This document shows, one piece after another, positions 23,403 through 32,475 of a DNA stretch of 64,000 bases (its first letter is position 1; every line of letters begins with the position of its first letter). Below the pieces are notes generated by a model. It had not been told where the DNA came from. It worked only from the letters and a program-made list of their open reading frames with translations, and did not search any database. Source of the DNA: Halopseudomonas sp002296055 (GTDB lineage: Bacteria > Pseudomonadota > Gammaproteobacteria > Pseudomonadales > Pseudomonadaceae); assembly GCF_050876985.1 (NCBI RefSeq), contig NZ_JBPAPP010000002.1; one strand, 5' to 3'. The position numbers were made by a program, and so were the translations under genes.

Positions 23403-24908
23403 TCAGGCAGCGCGCACATTGCGCGGGGTGCTGGCTTGCCGCTGGCTGGCCTTTTCCGTCAACTCGAGCAAGTCGTCCTCGATGGGCTCTTGCAGCAGCA
23501 TGTCCTTGTCTTGCTCATAGGCGTTGAGCAAACGCCAGGGGGCAGCGCGCCCTTGGCGTGGCAACACGGTATTGCCACGTTGTACGTAACCCGACTGCAG
23601 GGCGCCCATCATGGACTCATCGGCGATCAGGTTGCCGTCGCGGTCGCGCGGCGTTGCAACCTGCACACCCGCAGCGCGCATGTGGTTCAGCAACCGGCAT
23701 ACCCATTGGGCGGCAATATCGGACTTGAGCGTCCAAGGCGCGTTGGTATACCCAAAGATCCAGGCCATATTGGGTACGTCCTGCAGCATGACGCCCTTGT
23801 AGGTCATGCGCTGGTTTACATCGAGCGGCTTGCCGTCCATCTGCAGTTGGGTGCCACCCAATACCTGCAGCTGCAGACCGGTTGCAGTGATGATGATATC
23901 CGCGTTCAGTTCCTGCCCGGAGGTGAGGCGAATCCCTGTCTCGGTGAAGGTTTCAATCTGTTCGGTAACCACCGACGCCTTGCCACTGTTGATGGCGCTG
24001 AACAGATCCCCGTCGGGGACGGCGCACAGGCGCTGGTCCCAGGGCATGTAGGTCGGCGTGAAGTGCTTCATTTGTGCTGGATCATCCAGTTGCTGGGCAA
24101 CCTTCTTGAGCAGAAAGCGGCGGGTGCCCTGCGGCCAGCGTTTGGCTGCTTTGAATATCCAGCGCTGAATGGCGATGTTGCGACGGCGCGACAGCTTGTA
24201 AACCCAGTTGTTGGGCAGAAACTTGCACATGACCTCGGTAATCCGGTCGTGGGCGGGCACCGTCATGATGTAGGAAGGGGAGCGCTGCAACATCGTGATA
24301 TGTCCAGCCTCGGCAGCCATCGCCGGCACCAGGGTGACCGCTGTGGCACCGCTACCGATAACCACCACCTTCTTGCCCCGGTAATCCAGGTTCTCAGTCC
24401 ACAGCTGCGGATGAATGCATTGACCCTGGAATCGCTCCACGCCCGGAAACTCAGGCAGATAGCCGGCCTTGTGGTCGTAATAACCGGTGCAACTGATCAA
24501 GAAGTCACAACTGAAATGCCGCGCCTGGCCGCTTTGCAGGTCACGGGCGCTGATCACCCATTGCTGCTGGGCGCTGCACCACTGCACCTGCTCGGTTTCG
24601 ATGCCAAAGCGAATTTTTTCGTCGATACCGTATTCGCGCGCGGTATCGCCTATGTACTGACGGATCGACTCGCCGTCGGCCAGGGTTTTCAGGTCATTCC
24701 AGGGGCGGAACGCGAAACCGAAACTGAACATGTCCGAGTCCGAACGGATGCCTGGGTAGCGAAACAGATCCCAGGTGCCGCCTACTTGCTGACGGCGCTC
24801 GAGAATGGCGAAGTGCTTGTCGGGGCAGTTCTGGGTGAGGTGAACGGCCGTGCCGATACCGGACAGGCCGGCACCGATGACCAATACATCGAAGTGCTCG
24901 TTCGTCAT
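23403..24908 (-). CDS. flavin-containing monooxygenase, Baeyer-Villiger type
   Basis: 501 aa from the ATG at 24908. It has the FAD Rossmann motif VIGAGLSGIG (10-19), the Baeyer-Villiger/FMO fingerprint FxGxxxHxxxW at 160-170 and the NADP motif VIGSGATAV, plus ATGLQL near the end. Class B monooxygenases of this type insert oxygen next to a carbonyl (ketone to ester) using NADPH. The next gene is a 3-hydroxyacyl-CoA dehydrogenase relative in the same operon. No regulator or esterase is adjacent, so the natural substrate stays open. Confidence 0.92.
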   Translation of the reverse strand: MTNEHFDVLVIGAGLSGIGTAVHLTQNCPDKHFAILERRQQVGGTWDLFRYPGIRSDSDMFSFGFAFRPWNDLKTLADGESIRQYIGDTAREYGIDEKIRFGIETEQVQWCSAQQQWVISARDLQSGQARHFSCDFLISCTGYYDHKAGYLPEFPGVERFQGQCIHPQLWTENLDYRGKKVVVIGSGATAVTLVPAMAAEAGHITMLQRSPSYIMTVPAHDRITEVMCKFLPNNWVYKLSRRRNIAIQRWIFKAAKRWPQGTRRFLLKKVAQQLDDPAQMKHFTPTYMPWDQRLCAVPDGDLFSAINSGKASVVTEQIETFTETGIRLTSGQELNADIIITATGLQLQVLGGTQLQMDGKPLDVNQRMTYKGVMLQDVPNMAWIFGYTNAPWTLKSDIAAQWVCRLLNHMRAAGVQVATPRDRDGNLIADESMMGALQSGYVQRGNTVLPRQGRAAPWRLLNAYEQDKDMLLQEPIEDDLLELTEKASQRQASTPRNVRAA

Positions 24909-25057
24909 TTTTGGCTCTCTTATTGTCTGACGTGTTATCTCAGTGACTATAGACTGCCTGCAGCGCAGCATTGCGCACTGGTGCAATGACGACAAAGGTT
25001 ATGCATTTGACGCCAAAGTGACTGATTCACGACATGACAGAGCCATCAGACTCTGGA

Positions 25058-25081
25058 CCGGCTACCCCGGCGGGTAGCCGG
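25058..25081 (-). terminator. hairpin after the SSS transporter gene
   Basis: A perfect 10-bp GC-rich stem (CCGGCTACCC/GGGTAGCCGG) with a 4-base loop lies 9 bases past the transporter stop. It has no clear T tract. Confidence 0.55.
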
Positions 25082-25089
25082 CAACATAC

Positions 25090-26472
25090 TCAGGACGGTG
25101 TCGCCAAACGGGGGCGCCATAGCAGGGCGCCGACCAGACTGACCAATGAAGACGCCAGCAGCGCGCCAGCGAACGGCGCCAGCGTAGGCACGGTATTAGG
25201 AAAACTGGCCAGCTCTAGCCCTTGCAGCAGGCTGCCGCTGGCTACCCAGCCCGGCAGGACGGCGCCAAGCAGGCCTGCCAACGCCCCGGCGATAGCCACC
25301 GGCGCCGACATGCGTCGCCATAATCCGAGCAGCACAGGCACCACCGCCGTAGCGCACAGCAGGTCGGCGATCAAAAACAGCCGCAGGACCGACATGCCCT
25401 CTAGCGCGATCAGCACCACCGGCACCATCAGCGCTACCGTCAGCCAGCGCGCCGTTGTCAGCGACAGGCCACGTTTTTCCGTCACCAGCAGCGACGCAAT
25501 CGCGTTTTGCAGGGTATCGACGGAGGAGGCTACCAAGGTCAGGGCCAGCAGCAATGCAGGCAGCGAAAGCCAGGCCGGCGCATCGCCGAGCATGGCAAAG
25601 AAGGGAATTGGCGGCGAGCCGACATCTGCGCCGCTCATGACCGTGATGATTCCCAGGCCACCCACCACCGCGACCACCAGAATGGTCGCCAAACCGCCAA
25701 GTAGCGCACCACGACCTAACGCAGCATCGCTCTCGGCAGCCCATACGCGCTGCCAGTAGCCCTGGTGAAACAGGTTGGCTGCAGTGACTGCAATCACCAG
25801 AGTTAGGGCCACGCCCAGGGCAGCACCAGCAGGAATGCCGGGTAACGCCGCGCTGGCGGTAGCCTCAGGCACACGCTGCAGGGCGACCGCGCCGACCAGC
25901 GCTAATAGCCCAAGCAGCAGCCAGGCCTGCCAGCGGTCGGTGGTCATGCTCGCGCGTAAACCTCCCCAAGCGGTGTAGAGCAAGGTCGCGACTGCAACGC
26001 CTACCACCACCAGGTTGCCGTTAACGTTGGACAGCATGCCGGTAATAGCGCCGATCGCGGTCAGCTCGGCGATTAGAAAACAGCTCATGTACAGCAGTGA
26101 AATCAGCCCAACCCAGCGGCGCACCGCCGGACCATAACAGTGCTCGGCAAACTCGCCGATGCTGCGGCCCTGCGGCAAGGCTCGGCGAATGGCCGGCCCC
26201 AATAGCGCAAACAGCACAAAGGGTAGGGCAGCGCCCAACGCGTAACCGCCCAACGCCAGCGGGCCCACCAGCGCCCCGACTTCTGGCGGCGCGAATAGAA
26301 TCCAGCCGCCCATGCCCGAGGCCAAAAAGGACAGGCCGATGGCACGGGCGCTTTGCGAATTGCGAGCAGTGACAAAGTCGTCGAGACCCGCCTGCGTCGA
26401 GCGCGCGCGCAGGCCAATCCAGACAAACAGCAACAACACGGCAGCCAGGGCTGCCACGGACAGGTACAGCAT
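25090..26472 (-). CDS. sodium:solute symporter, probable thiamine or precursor uptake
   Basis: 460 aa with about 13 membrane helices of the SSS fold. Family marks include ARNSQSARAIGLSFLASGMG in the first loop and helix 2, and the GGLRASMTTDRWQ loop. A TPP riboswitch lies directly upstream, with the GGAGG ribosome site inside its closing region. The substrate is therefore very likely thiamine or its pyrimidine/thiazole precursors, as proposed for SSS transporters called ThiV in comparative studies. This link is by regulation only. It is a single-gene unit. Confidence 0.88.
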   Translation of the reverse strand: MLYLSVAALAAVLLLFVWIGLRARSTQAGLDDFVTARNSQSARAIGLSFLASGMGGWILFAPPEVGALVGPLALGGYALGAALPFVLFALLGPAIRRALPQGRSIGEFAEHCYGPAVRRWVGLISLLYMSCFLIAELTAIGAITGMLSNVNGNLVVVGVAVATLLYTAWGGLRASMTTDRWQAWLLLGLLALVGAVALQRVPEATASAALPGIPAGAALGVALTLVIAVTAANLFHQGYWQRVWAAESDAALGRGALLGGLATILVVAVVGGLGIITVMSGADVGSPPIPFFAMLGDAPAWLSLPALLLALTLVASSVDTLQNAIASLLVTEKRGLSLTTARWLTVALMVPVVLIALEGMSVLRLFLIADLLCATAVVPVLLGLWRRMSAPVAIAGALAGLLGAVLPGWVASGSLLQGLELASFPNTVPTLAPFAGALLASSLVSLVGALLWRPRLATPS

Positions 26473-26479
26473 GTCGCAC

Positions 26480-26571
26480 TTCCTCCGCCGGTATGATCCG
26501 GATCAGGTTCCAGGGTTTGGGTTGACCGGAATCAACGTGTTCTCAGTCCTGACGGACACCCCTGGCGACGT
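26480..26571 (-). promoter_or_regulatory. TPP riboswitch (THI element)
   Basis: The minus strand carries the conserved blocks CAGGGGTGTCC, CTGAGA, ACCCTGGAACCTGATCCGGA, and ATACCGGCGGAGGAA. The last block contains the ribosome site of the SSS transporter (ATG at 26472). Binding of thiamine pyrophosphate should hide that site and stop translation. Confidence 0.95.
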
Positions 26572-26726
26572 TAAGTGAAATCAGATAGCGCCAGCCCCAA
26601 GCGGCTGGCGCGCAACATGATGTCATATCTGCGATGGCGAGCGTAATATTCCCAGGGTCCGTGCTCACAGAGCCTACGGCGCCGAAAAGAAGGACTTATC
26701 AGTCACGAGTTTGATCGGGAGGGACT

Positions 26727-27596
26727 ATGCCAACCAACCAGCAATTGCCAGACGAGCTTGTGCTAACGCACAACAGCGCCGGCAAGGCGTTCCTGCAGAT
26801 CGAGCATCCTGCGGTGCGGGCGTTGATTGCATTGGAGGGCGCGCACCTGGTGTCCTGCATTCCGGCCGGACAATCTGATCTACTGTGGATGAGCCCGGTT
26901 GACACGCAGGCTCCCGGCGGCGTGCTACGCGGCGGTGTACCGCTGTGTTGGCCGTGGTTTGGCAGCGCGCGATCCGGGCCCGCGCATGGCATTGCGCGGC
27001 GTAATCGCTGGCAACTGGACCAAGCCGACACGGACCAGCAGGGCGTGCGGCTGCACTTCAGTCTGCCGACGGCGACCATCCGTAGCGCGTTGCCTAATGA
27101 GAGCTGGGCGCTGAGCTTCGAGGTGTCTCTCGGTGCAACGCTGCACATGGCGCTGACCACACGCAACACCGGGCAGACAGCGCAACCGCTAAGCCAGGCG
27201 CTGCACAGTTATCTGCCGGTCAGCGACATCACCCAGGTACGCGTAGAGGGACTGGCAGGGGCTCGTTATTTGGATCAGCTCAGCGGCGAAATGCAACGTC
27301 AGCAAGGCGCGCTGCACATTGATCAGGAAGTGGACCGCGTTTACCTGGATCACCGCGAGCCGCTCTATCTGCACGACGGAGACCGCATCCTGGAGGTACG
27401 GCGCAGCGGCAGCGCCTCGGTGGTGCTGTGGAACCCGTGGCGAGACAAGTCGACTCGGCTGGATAACTTTCCGGCCGAGGGTTACCGACAGATGCTCTGT
27501 ATTGAGGCCGCAAACGCCGATGCAGACACGCGCCAGCTAGTACCGGGGGAGCAGCACACCCTCACGTGCGAGGTTTGCCAGATCGCTGGCAAATGA
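26727..27596 (+). CDS. D-hexose-6-phosphate mutarotase (YeaD-like aldose 1-epimerase)
   Basis: 289 aa. Interconverts the anomers of hexose 6-phosphates. Family marks are GGVPLCWPWFG, the catalytic His in HGIARRNRW, the second His in LHSYLPVSD and the C-terminal GYRQMLCIEAAN with the acidic residue. Its start has GGGAGGG upstream by 7 bases. It is divergent from the TPP-controlled gene; a 9-bp hairpin (26588-26611) lies in the gap. The next gene, a cytochrome, begins 52 bases on and is probably separate. Confidence 0.9.
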   Translation: MPTNQQLPDELVLTHNSAGKAFLQIEHPAVRALIALEGAHLVSCIPAGQSDLLWMSPVDTQAPGGVLRGGVPLCWPWFGSARSGPAHGIARRNRWQLDQADTDQQGVRLHFSLPTATIRSALPNESWALSFEVSLGATLHMALTTRNTGQTAQPLSQALHSYLPVSDITQVRVEGLAGARYLDQLSGEMQRQQGALHIDQEVDRVYLDHREPLYLHDGDRILEVRRSGSASVVLWNPWRDKSTRLDNFPAEGYRQMLCIEAANADADTRQLVPGEQHTLTCEVCQIAGK

Positions 27597-27648
27597 AGAG
27601 GTAACTCCGTTAGCATGCTGGCTAGACCGTGAAAAGGAAGCCTGCCGC

Positions 27649-29991
27649 ATGCGGCAACACAACAACAAAGGACCAGAGCAGTCTGTGTCACCGCCAGTCT
27701 GGCGGCTGATCTTGCCCTTGCTGCTGGTGCTCGCCGCCGTTTTCATCTGGTGGCTGACCTTACCCTCAGAGCCGACCAGCTCCCCGGCGTCGGCCGCCAG
27801 CCAGCCAGCCACCACGCCGGCAACTGTGCCACCGCCCAAACCGGCAGCAACGCCGCCAGCACCGGCTACAGCCCCCGCGCCAAGCACACCCGACTACGTT
27901 GGCCGCCAGGCCTGCGCAGGCTGTCATGCCGAGCAAACGGCACAGTTCACCGGCTCGCACCATGATCAAGCCATGCAGGAAGCCTCCGCCCAAACGGTCC
28001 TGGGTAACTTCGCCAATCAAACCTTCGAGTTTGGCGGCGTTACCAGCCGCTTCTTTGAGCGCGACGGGCAATACTGGGTCAATACCGCCGACGCCGAAGG
28101 GCAATATGACGACTATCAAGTTGATTACACCTTTGGCGTGTACCCGTTACAGCAATATCTTTTGGCCCTGCCAGGCGGCCGCTATCAGGCTTTCAGCGTC
28201 GCGTGGGATGCCCGCCCGAGCGAGGAGGGCGGCCAACGCTGGTTCCAACTCAACCCTGACGTCAACGGCGATGACCCGGTCAAGGCGCTGCACTGGACCG
28301 GCCGGCAGTTCAATTGGAATCTCATGTGCGCCGAGTGTCACTCAACCAACCTTGAGCGCAATTTCGACGCGCCGAGTAACAGCTACAGCACCAGCTGGAA
28401 CGAGATCGACGTCTCCTGCGAGGCGTGCCACGGGCCGGCCTCCGGTCACGTGCAATGGGCAGCCAGCCCAGATAGCTACCCAGACATGGCCGATACCCTG
28501 GGCCTGACCGTGCGCTTTGATGAACGTAAGGGCGTCAACTGGCAGATCAACGCCAGCGGCCACCCCGAGCGCAGTGTGCCGCGCAGCAGCGAAAAAGAAA
28601 TCCAGGCCTGCGCCGCTTGCCACTCACGCCGGGCACAGCTATTTGATGATCGCCAGGATGCCGGCTTGCTGATCGAAAACTACCTGTTGTCGACGCTGGA
28701 TCAGGGGCTTTACCACCCGGATGGACAGATTCAGGACGAAGTCTTTGTGCACGGCTCCTTCCTGCAGAGCAAGATGTATCAGGCCGGCGTGACCTGCAGC
28801 GACTGCCACAACCCCCATTCGCTGGAACTGCGTTTGCCGGGTGACGGCGTGTGCCTGCAGTGTCATCAGGCCGACCAGTACCAGACGCCCAAACACCATT
28901 TCCATAGCACTGCCGTTGGCAGCGCGTGCGTTGACTGCCATATGCCTGCCACCACCTACATGGAAGTCGACCCGCGGCGCGATCACAGTATCCGCATTCC
29001 GCGGCCAGACCTGAGTGTCAGCCTGGGTACGCCTAATGCCTGCAACCAGTGCCACAACGAGCAAAGCCCAGAGTGGGCCGCCGACCATGTTCAGCAGTGG
29101 TACGGTCACACCCCGCAGGGGCTGCAGCAGTACGCAGAGACCTTTGCGCTGGCACGAGCCGGCGCCGAGGGTGCCGATGACGCACTGATCGCTCTGCTTG
29201 ATGATGCCAGCCAACCCGCCATCGCTCGCGCCACAGCGGCCAGCCTGCTGCAATCCTGGCCGGGCCCCGAGGTGGCGCAATCACTGTTTGTCGCGCTGCG
29301 TGCCGAAGATCCACAGATACGGTTGGGCGCCTTGCAGGCCGTTGGCAGCTACCCGCCGGTTACCCGCTGGCAACTCATCAACCACCTGCTGGATGCACCA
29401 GAGCGCGTAGTGCGCCTGCAAGCCGCTGGACAACTGCTGGACATCCCGCCGGAAGAAATGCGCGGCGCCGACGTCGAGCGGCTGCGCAACGCGCAGGAAA
29501 GCTACCTGACCGCCCAGCAAGCCAACGCCGACGACGCCTCAGCACAGCTCAACATAGGTGTGTTCTATCAAACCCGCAGGCAGCTGGCACTGGCCGAGGA
29601 CGCTTATAAGCAGGCCCTCAAACTAGACCCTTACTTTATTGCTGCCTATATCAATCTGGCCGATCTATACCGCGCGTCATTGCGTGATCCTGATGCCGAA
29701 CGACTGCTAAGCGAAGGCCTCAAGCGTCTGCCAGAGGCCGCGCCTTTGCACTTCAGCCTGGGCCTGCTGAAAGTGCGCAGCAAACAGATGGACAAAGCGC
29801 TTACGTCACTGCGCCAGGCGGTATCGTTGGACCCTGACACAGCCCGTTACCGGTACGTACTGGCCGTCGCGCTCAACAGCGAAGGGCAGCGCAGCGAGGC
29901 CCTGGCTGAAATCGACAAGGGCCTGCAGCGCAACCCCAACAGCCAAACCCTGCTGACCCTGCGCCAGCAACTGCAATCAGGACAACCATGA
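27649..29991 (+). CDS. octahaem c-type cytochrome with TPR domain
   Basis: 780 aa, membrane-anchored and facing the periplasm. An N-terminal helix (about 17-40) is followed by a Pro/Ala/Thr-rich linker (about 41-80). Then come eight CxxCH haem sites: CAGCH (89-93), CAECH, CEACH, CAACH, CSDCH, CLQCH, CVDCH and CNQCH, all before about residue 480. The C-terminal ~300 residues hold HEAT-like and then TPR repeats (DASAQLNIGVFYQ, YFIAAYINLADLY, APLHFSLGLLK). Similar multihaem-TPR proteins occur in marine gammaproteobacteria, with no settled reaction. The acetyltransferase downstream overlaps by 4 bases. Confidence 0.88.
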   Translation: MRQHNNKGPEQSVSPPVWRLILPLLLVLAAVFIWWLTLPSEPTSSPASAASQPATTPATVPPPKPAATPPAPATAPAPSTPDYVGRQACAGCHAEQTAQFTGSHHDQAMQEASAQTVLGNFANQTFEFGGVTSRFFERDGQYWVNTADAEGQYDDYQVDYTFGVYPLQQYLLALPGGRYQAFSVAWDARPSEEGGQRWFQLNPDVNGDDPVKALHWTGRQFNWNLMCAECHSTNLERNFDAPSNSYSTSWNEIDVSCEACHGPASGHVQWAASPDSYPDMADTLGLTVRFDERKGVNWQINASGHPERSVPRSSEKEIQACAACHSRRAQLFDDRQDAGLLIENYLLSTLDQGLYHPDGQIQDEVFVHGSFLQSKMYQAGVTCSDCHNPHSLELRLPGDGVCLQCHQADQYQTPKHHFHSTAVGSACVDCHMPATTYMEVDPRRDHSIRIPRPDLSVSLGTPNACNQCHNEQSPEWAADHVQQWYGHTPQGLQQYAETFALARAGAEGADDALIALLDDASQPAIARATAASLLQSWPGPEVAQSLFVALRAEDPQIRLGALQAVGSYPPVTRWQLINHLLDAPERVVRLQAAGQLLDIPPEEMRGADVERLRNAQESYLTAQQANADDASAQLNIGVFYQTRRQLALAEDAYKQALKLDPYFIAAYINLADLYRASLRDPDAERLLSEGLKRLPEAAPLHFSLGLLKVRSKQMDKALTSLRQAVSLDPDTARYRYVLAVALNSEGQRSEALAEIDKGLQRNPNSQTLLTLRQQLQSGQP

Positions 29992-30470
29992 GCATCGAGA
30001 TCATCACTGGCGATCTGGCCAACCCCGCACACGCACAGGCACTTGTGCAACTGCTCAACGAGTACGCGCAAGACCCAATGGGCGGGGGTAAAGCGTTACC
30101 TGATGACCTGCTGCTAGCCTTGCCAACACAGCTAAGTCAGCGTTCGGATTACCTGTTTGTGCTCGCCAAAGATGAGTCCGGGTTTATTGGCTTGACCAAC
30201 TGCTTTGAGGGTTTCTCGACCTTCAAAGGCAAGCCTCTGATCAACATTCACGACGTGATCGTTTCTGCGCCCGCGCGAGGACGCGGAGTGGCGCGACTGA
30301 TGCTGCAGCGCGTGGAGACCATCGCCCGCGAGCGCGGCTGCTGCAAGCTGACCTTGGAAGTGCTTGAAGGCAATCACAGCGCTCAGGCCAGCTACCGTGC
30401 GGTCGGCTTCAAGGGCTATGAGCTGGACCCAGTTATGGGCCGGGCGATGTTTTGGGAGAAGCTCCTCTAG
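29988..30470 (+). CDS. GNAT-family N-acetyltransferase
   Basis: 160 aa with the acetyl-CoA site motif in ARGRGVARLML and the C-terminal LEVLEGNHSAQASYRAVGF, typical of GNAT enzymes of small-molecule or aminoglycoside-like type. Its ATG overlaps the stop of the octahaem gene (ATGA), so translation is coupled. Why a cytochrome should be co-transcribed with an acetyltransferase is unclear; the substrate is unknown. The stop codon lies in a short stretch resembling the end of the palindromic element at 50.6 kb. Confidence 0.87.
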   Translation: MSIEIITGDLANPAHAQALVQLLNEYAQDPMGGGKALPDDLLLALPTQLSQRSDYLFVLAKDESGFIGLTNCFEGFSTFKGKPLINIHDVIVSAPARGRGVARLMLQRVETIARERGCCKLTLEVLEGNHSAQASYRAVGFKGYELDPVMGRAMFWEKLL

Positions 30471-30487
30471 GTTCTGTTGCCGTTTCG

Positions 30488-30522
30488 CTTACTCGCTACC
30501 GCGTACGATGGTAGAGAGTGAG
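30488..30522. terminator. hairpin between convergent genes
   Basis: A 13-base stem (30488-30500/30510-30522) with one mismatch and one wobble pair lies between the acetyltransferase and haemoglobin genes. There is no T tract. Confidence 0.35.
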
Positions 30523-30540
30523 GGCACGGCATGTCGTGTC

Positions 30541-30972
30541 CTACTGCTGGGATTGGTGCACTGCCTGACTGGCCTGAACGATTCGGTTGGCCGGCACCCG
30601 CAGCTGCTCAAGCAGGTATCGCGCAAACGACGGGTGATAGCGCTGTCGCGCGATTGCCCGTGCCATGCACTCCAGCCATTGGTCTCGTAACTCGGTCCCC
30701 ACCGGCCAGCGGGCATGAAACCCCGGAATGTTGATGCTGCCGTATTGCTGCTGAAACAGTCGCGGCCCGCCCAACCAGCCAGACAAAAACGCCGTCAGCT
30801 TGTCGCGGGCGGACGACAGATCTTCAGCATGCAATGTGCGCAGCTCCCGCGCGCCCTCCCAACTGTCCATCTCCTGATAGAAATCCGTTACCAGGCGGCG
30901 AATGCCATCGATGCCACCGGCGGCCTGATAGGACGCATCAGCTGTGCCGTAGGTCGGTGTGTTGTCGGTCAT
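30541..30972 (-). CDS. group II truncated haemoglobin
   Basis: 143 aa from the ATG at 30972. It has the group II signature FLSGWLGGP, then YGSINIPGFHARWPVG with the proximal His, and ELRDQWLECMARAI. Such globins bind oxygen or NO and are linked to oxidative or nitrosative stress defence. An upstream extension to 31017 is open but has no family similarity. A frame-independent single gene, pointing away from cyoA. Confidence 0.92.
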   Translation of the reverse strand: MTDNTPTYGTADASYQAAGGIDGIRRLVTDFYQEMDSWEGARELRTLHAEDLSSARDKLTAFLSGWLGGPRLFQQQYGSINIPGFHARWPVGTELRDQWLECMARAIARQRYHPSFARYLLEQLRVPANRIVQASQAVHQSQQ

Positions 30973-31017
30973 GGTGCGGTACCTGAGCGGAGGGGTCTGA
31001 AATGGTATGACCAGCAC

Positions 31018-31521
31018 CGCCCGCGGCTCAAGTGACCCGCTGTCGCAGGCGTGAGCGCGACAAAGCGTCGCACCGCTTTATACCTCGGGGCAGGCTCACT
31101 GCAAACCGCCAGAAGCCGGATGCGGCGGGCTCTGCAGCGAAACACCAGCCTATTGCCGATGCCGCCTAGCAGCAGTTATTCCTCGCCGCATTGACTTATG
31201 TCACCCCTTGTTACAATTGCGTAGCACTCTGAAATACTTTGTAATAATTCCCGCAACAGGTTCCAGACGTCTGATCTGGTTCCCCACGGAAGGCGCCGCT
31301 CCCGCGGCCACGTTGGCGATTGAAGCTGTACGCCGTCTCAGTCTGCACAGACACCACGCTGACCCATAACGACACCAGGCAGCACCTAAACGCGCTCATG
31401 CGGGAGCGTCACGGGGTGTTGCTGCGTGCGTGATTGGACAGCCAGGTGTGCGCTTCGCTGGAGCCTGTTGCACCTCGTTCCCTGTCGGGCGCGAGGCCTG
31501 TTCAACGACTAAGGCTGCAAC
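31018..31521. other. gap upstream of cyoA with promoter region
   Basis: About 500 bases without a supported gene, between two divergent units. An AT-rich block at about 31190-31250 probably holds the cyo promoter and an Anr-like box. No riboswitch or small RNA was recognised. Confidence 0.5.
31191..31204. promoter_or_regulatory. candidate Anr/FNR box
   Basis: TTGACTTATGTCAC resembles the TTGAT-N4-ATCAA box, with the TTGAC/GTCAC half sites. It lies ~320 bases before cyoA. In Pseudomonas, Anr represses cyo at low oxygen, so the site would fit. Transcript start unknown. Confidence 0.35.
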
Positions 31522-32475
31522 ATGAACCCGAAGCAGATAACTTCACTCCTGAAACGGCTCGCCTGGCTGCCGCTGCTGATGCTCAGTGGCTGCAAAATGG
31601 TGTTGCTGGACCCGAAAGGGCAGGTCGGCGTCGACGAAAAGTCGCTGATCATCACCGCCACCTTGTTGATGCTGATTGTGGTGATTCCGGTCATCGTGAT
31701 GACGCTGGTATTTGCCTGGAAGTACCGCGCCAGCAACACCAAGGCCACCTATCGCCCCAACTGGTCGCACTCAACAGCGATTGAGCTGGTGGTCTGGCTG
31801 ATCCCCTGTGTAATCGTGGCCATCCTGGGCACCATCACCTGGAAGACCACTCACCAGCTCGACCCCTACCGCCCACTCGATTCGGACGTTACGCCGATTG
31901 AGGTACAGGTGGTATCGCTGGATTGGAAGTGGCTGTTCATTTACCCCGAGCAGGGCATCGCTACCGTCAACGAACTGGCCTTTCCGGTCGACACCCCCGT
32001 CAACTTCAAGATCACCTCCCAATCGGCAATGAACTCGTTCTTCATTCCGGCGCTGGGCAGCCAGATCTACTCCATGGCCGGCATGCAGACCAAGCTGCAC
32101 CTGATTGCCAACCACGAGGGCACCTACGACGGCATCTCCGCCAACCTCAGTGGCGAAGGCTTTTCCGACATGAAGTTCCAGGCTGTGGCCACCTCACAGC
32201 AGGGCTTTAACGACTGGGTACAGCAGGTCAAGGCCAATACCGACACGCTGGATCTGAACAGTTACCCAACGCTGGCTGCACCCAGCAAGGCTGACCCGGT
32301 GCGTTACTACGGCAGCGTTAGCCCGATCCTGTACGAAACCATCCTCATGCAATACCACAACGGCGGTAACCACGCGGCCGGCCATGCAGACCATCAGGGT
32401 CAGCCGGGCCACCAGGCTCACGCGGGCGCTGAAATGGGCGGCATGCACATGAACGCCAGCGCGGAGGCCCACTGA
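31522..32475 (+). CDS. cyoA: cytochrome bo3 ubiquinol oxidase subunit II
   Basis: 317 aa lipoprotein with lipobox LSGC (Cys24) and two membrane helices, then a cupredoxin domain that lacks the CuA ligands, as expected in quinol oxidases. SLDWKWLFIYPEQGI and ITSQSAMNSFFIPALGSQIY are diagnostic. The C-terminal ~35 residues are rich in His, Gly and Met (HNGGNHAAGHADHQGQPGHQ and similar), an unusual, possibly metal-binding tail. First gene of cyoABCDE; the cyoB start overlaps its stop by one base. Confidence 0.97.
   Translation: MNPKQITSLLKRLAWLPLLMLSGCKMVLLDPKGQVGVDEKSLIITATLLMLIVVIPVIVMTLVFAWKYRASNTKATYRPNWSHSTAIELVVWLIPCVIVAILGTITWKTTHQLDPYRPLDSDVTPIEVQVVSLDWKWLFIYPEQGIATVNELAFPVDTPVNFKITSQSAMNSFFIPALGSQIYSMAGMQTKLHLIANHEGTYDGISANLSGEGFSDMKFQAVATSQQGFNDWVQQVKANTDTLDLNSYPTLAAPSKADPVRYYGSVSPILYETILMQYHNGGNHAAGHADHQGQPGHQAHAGAEMGGMHMNASAEAH

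Noticed and set aside
23388..24989. 533-codon plus-strand frame opposite the monooxygenase gene
   Set aside because: Antisense shadow of a gene with full FMO/Baeyer-Villiger motifs; no ribosome site or domain.
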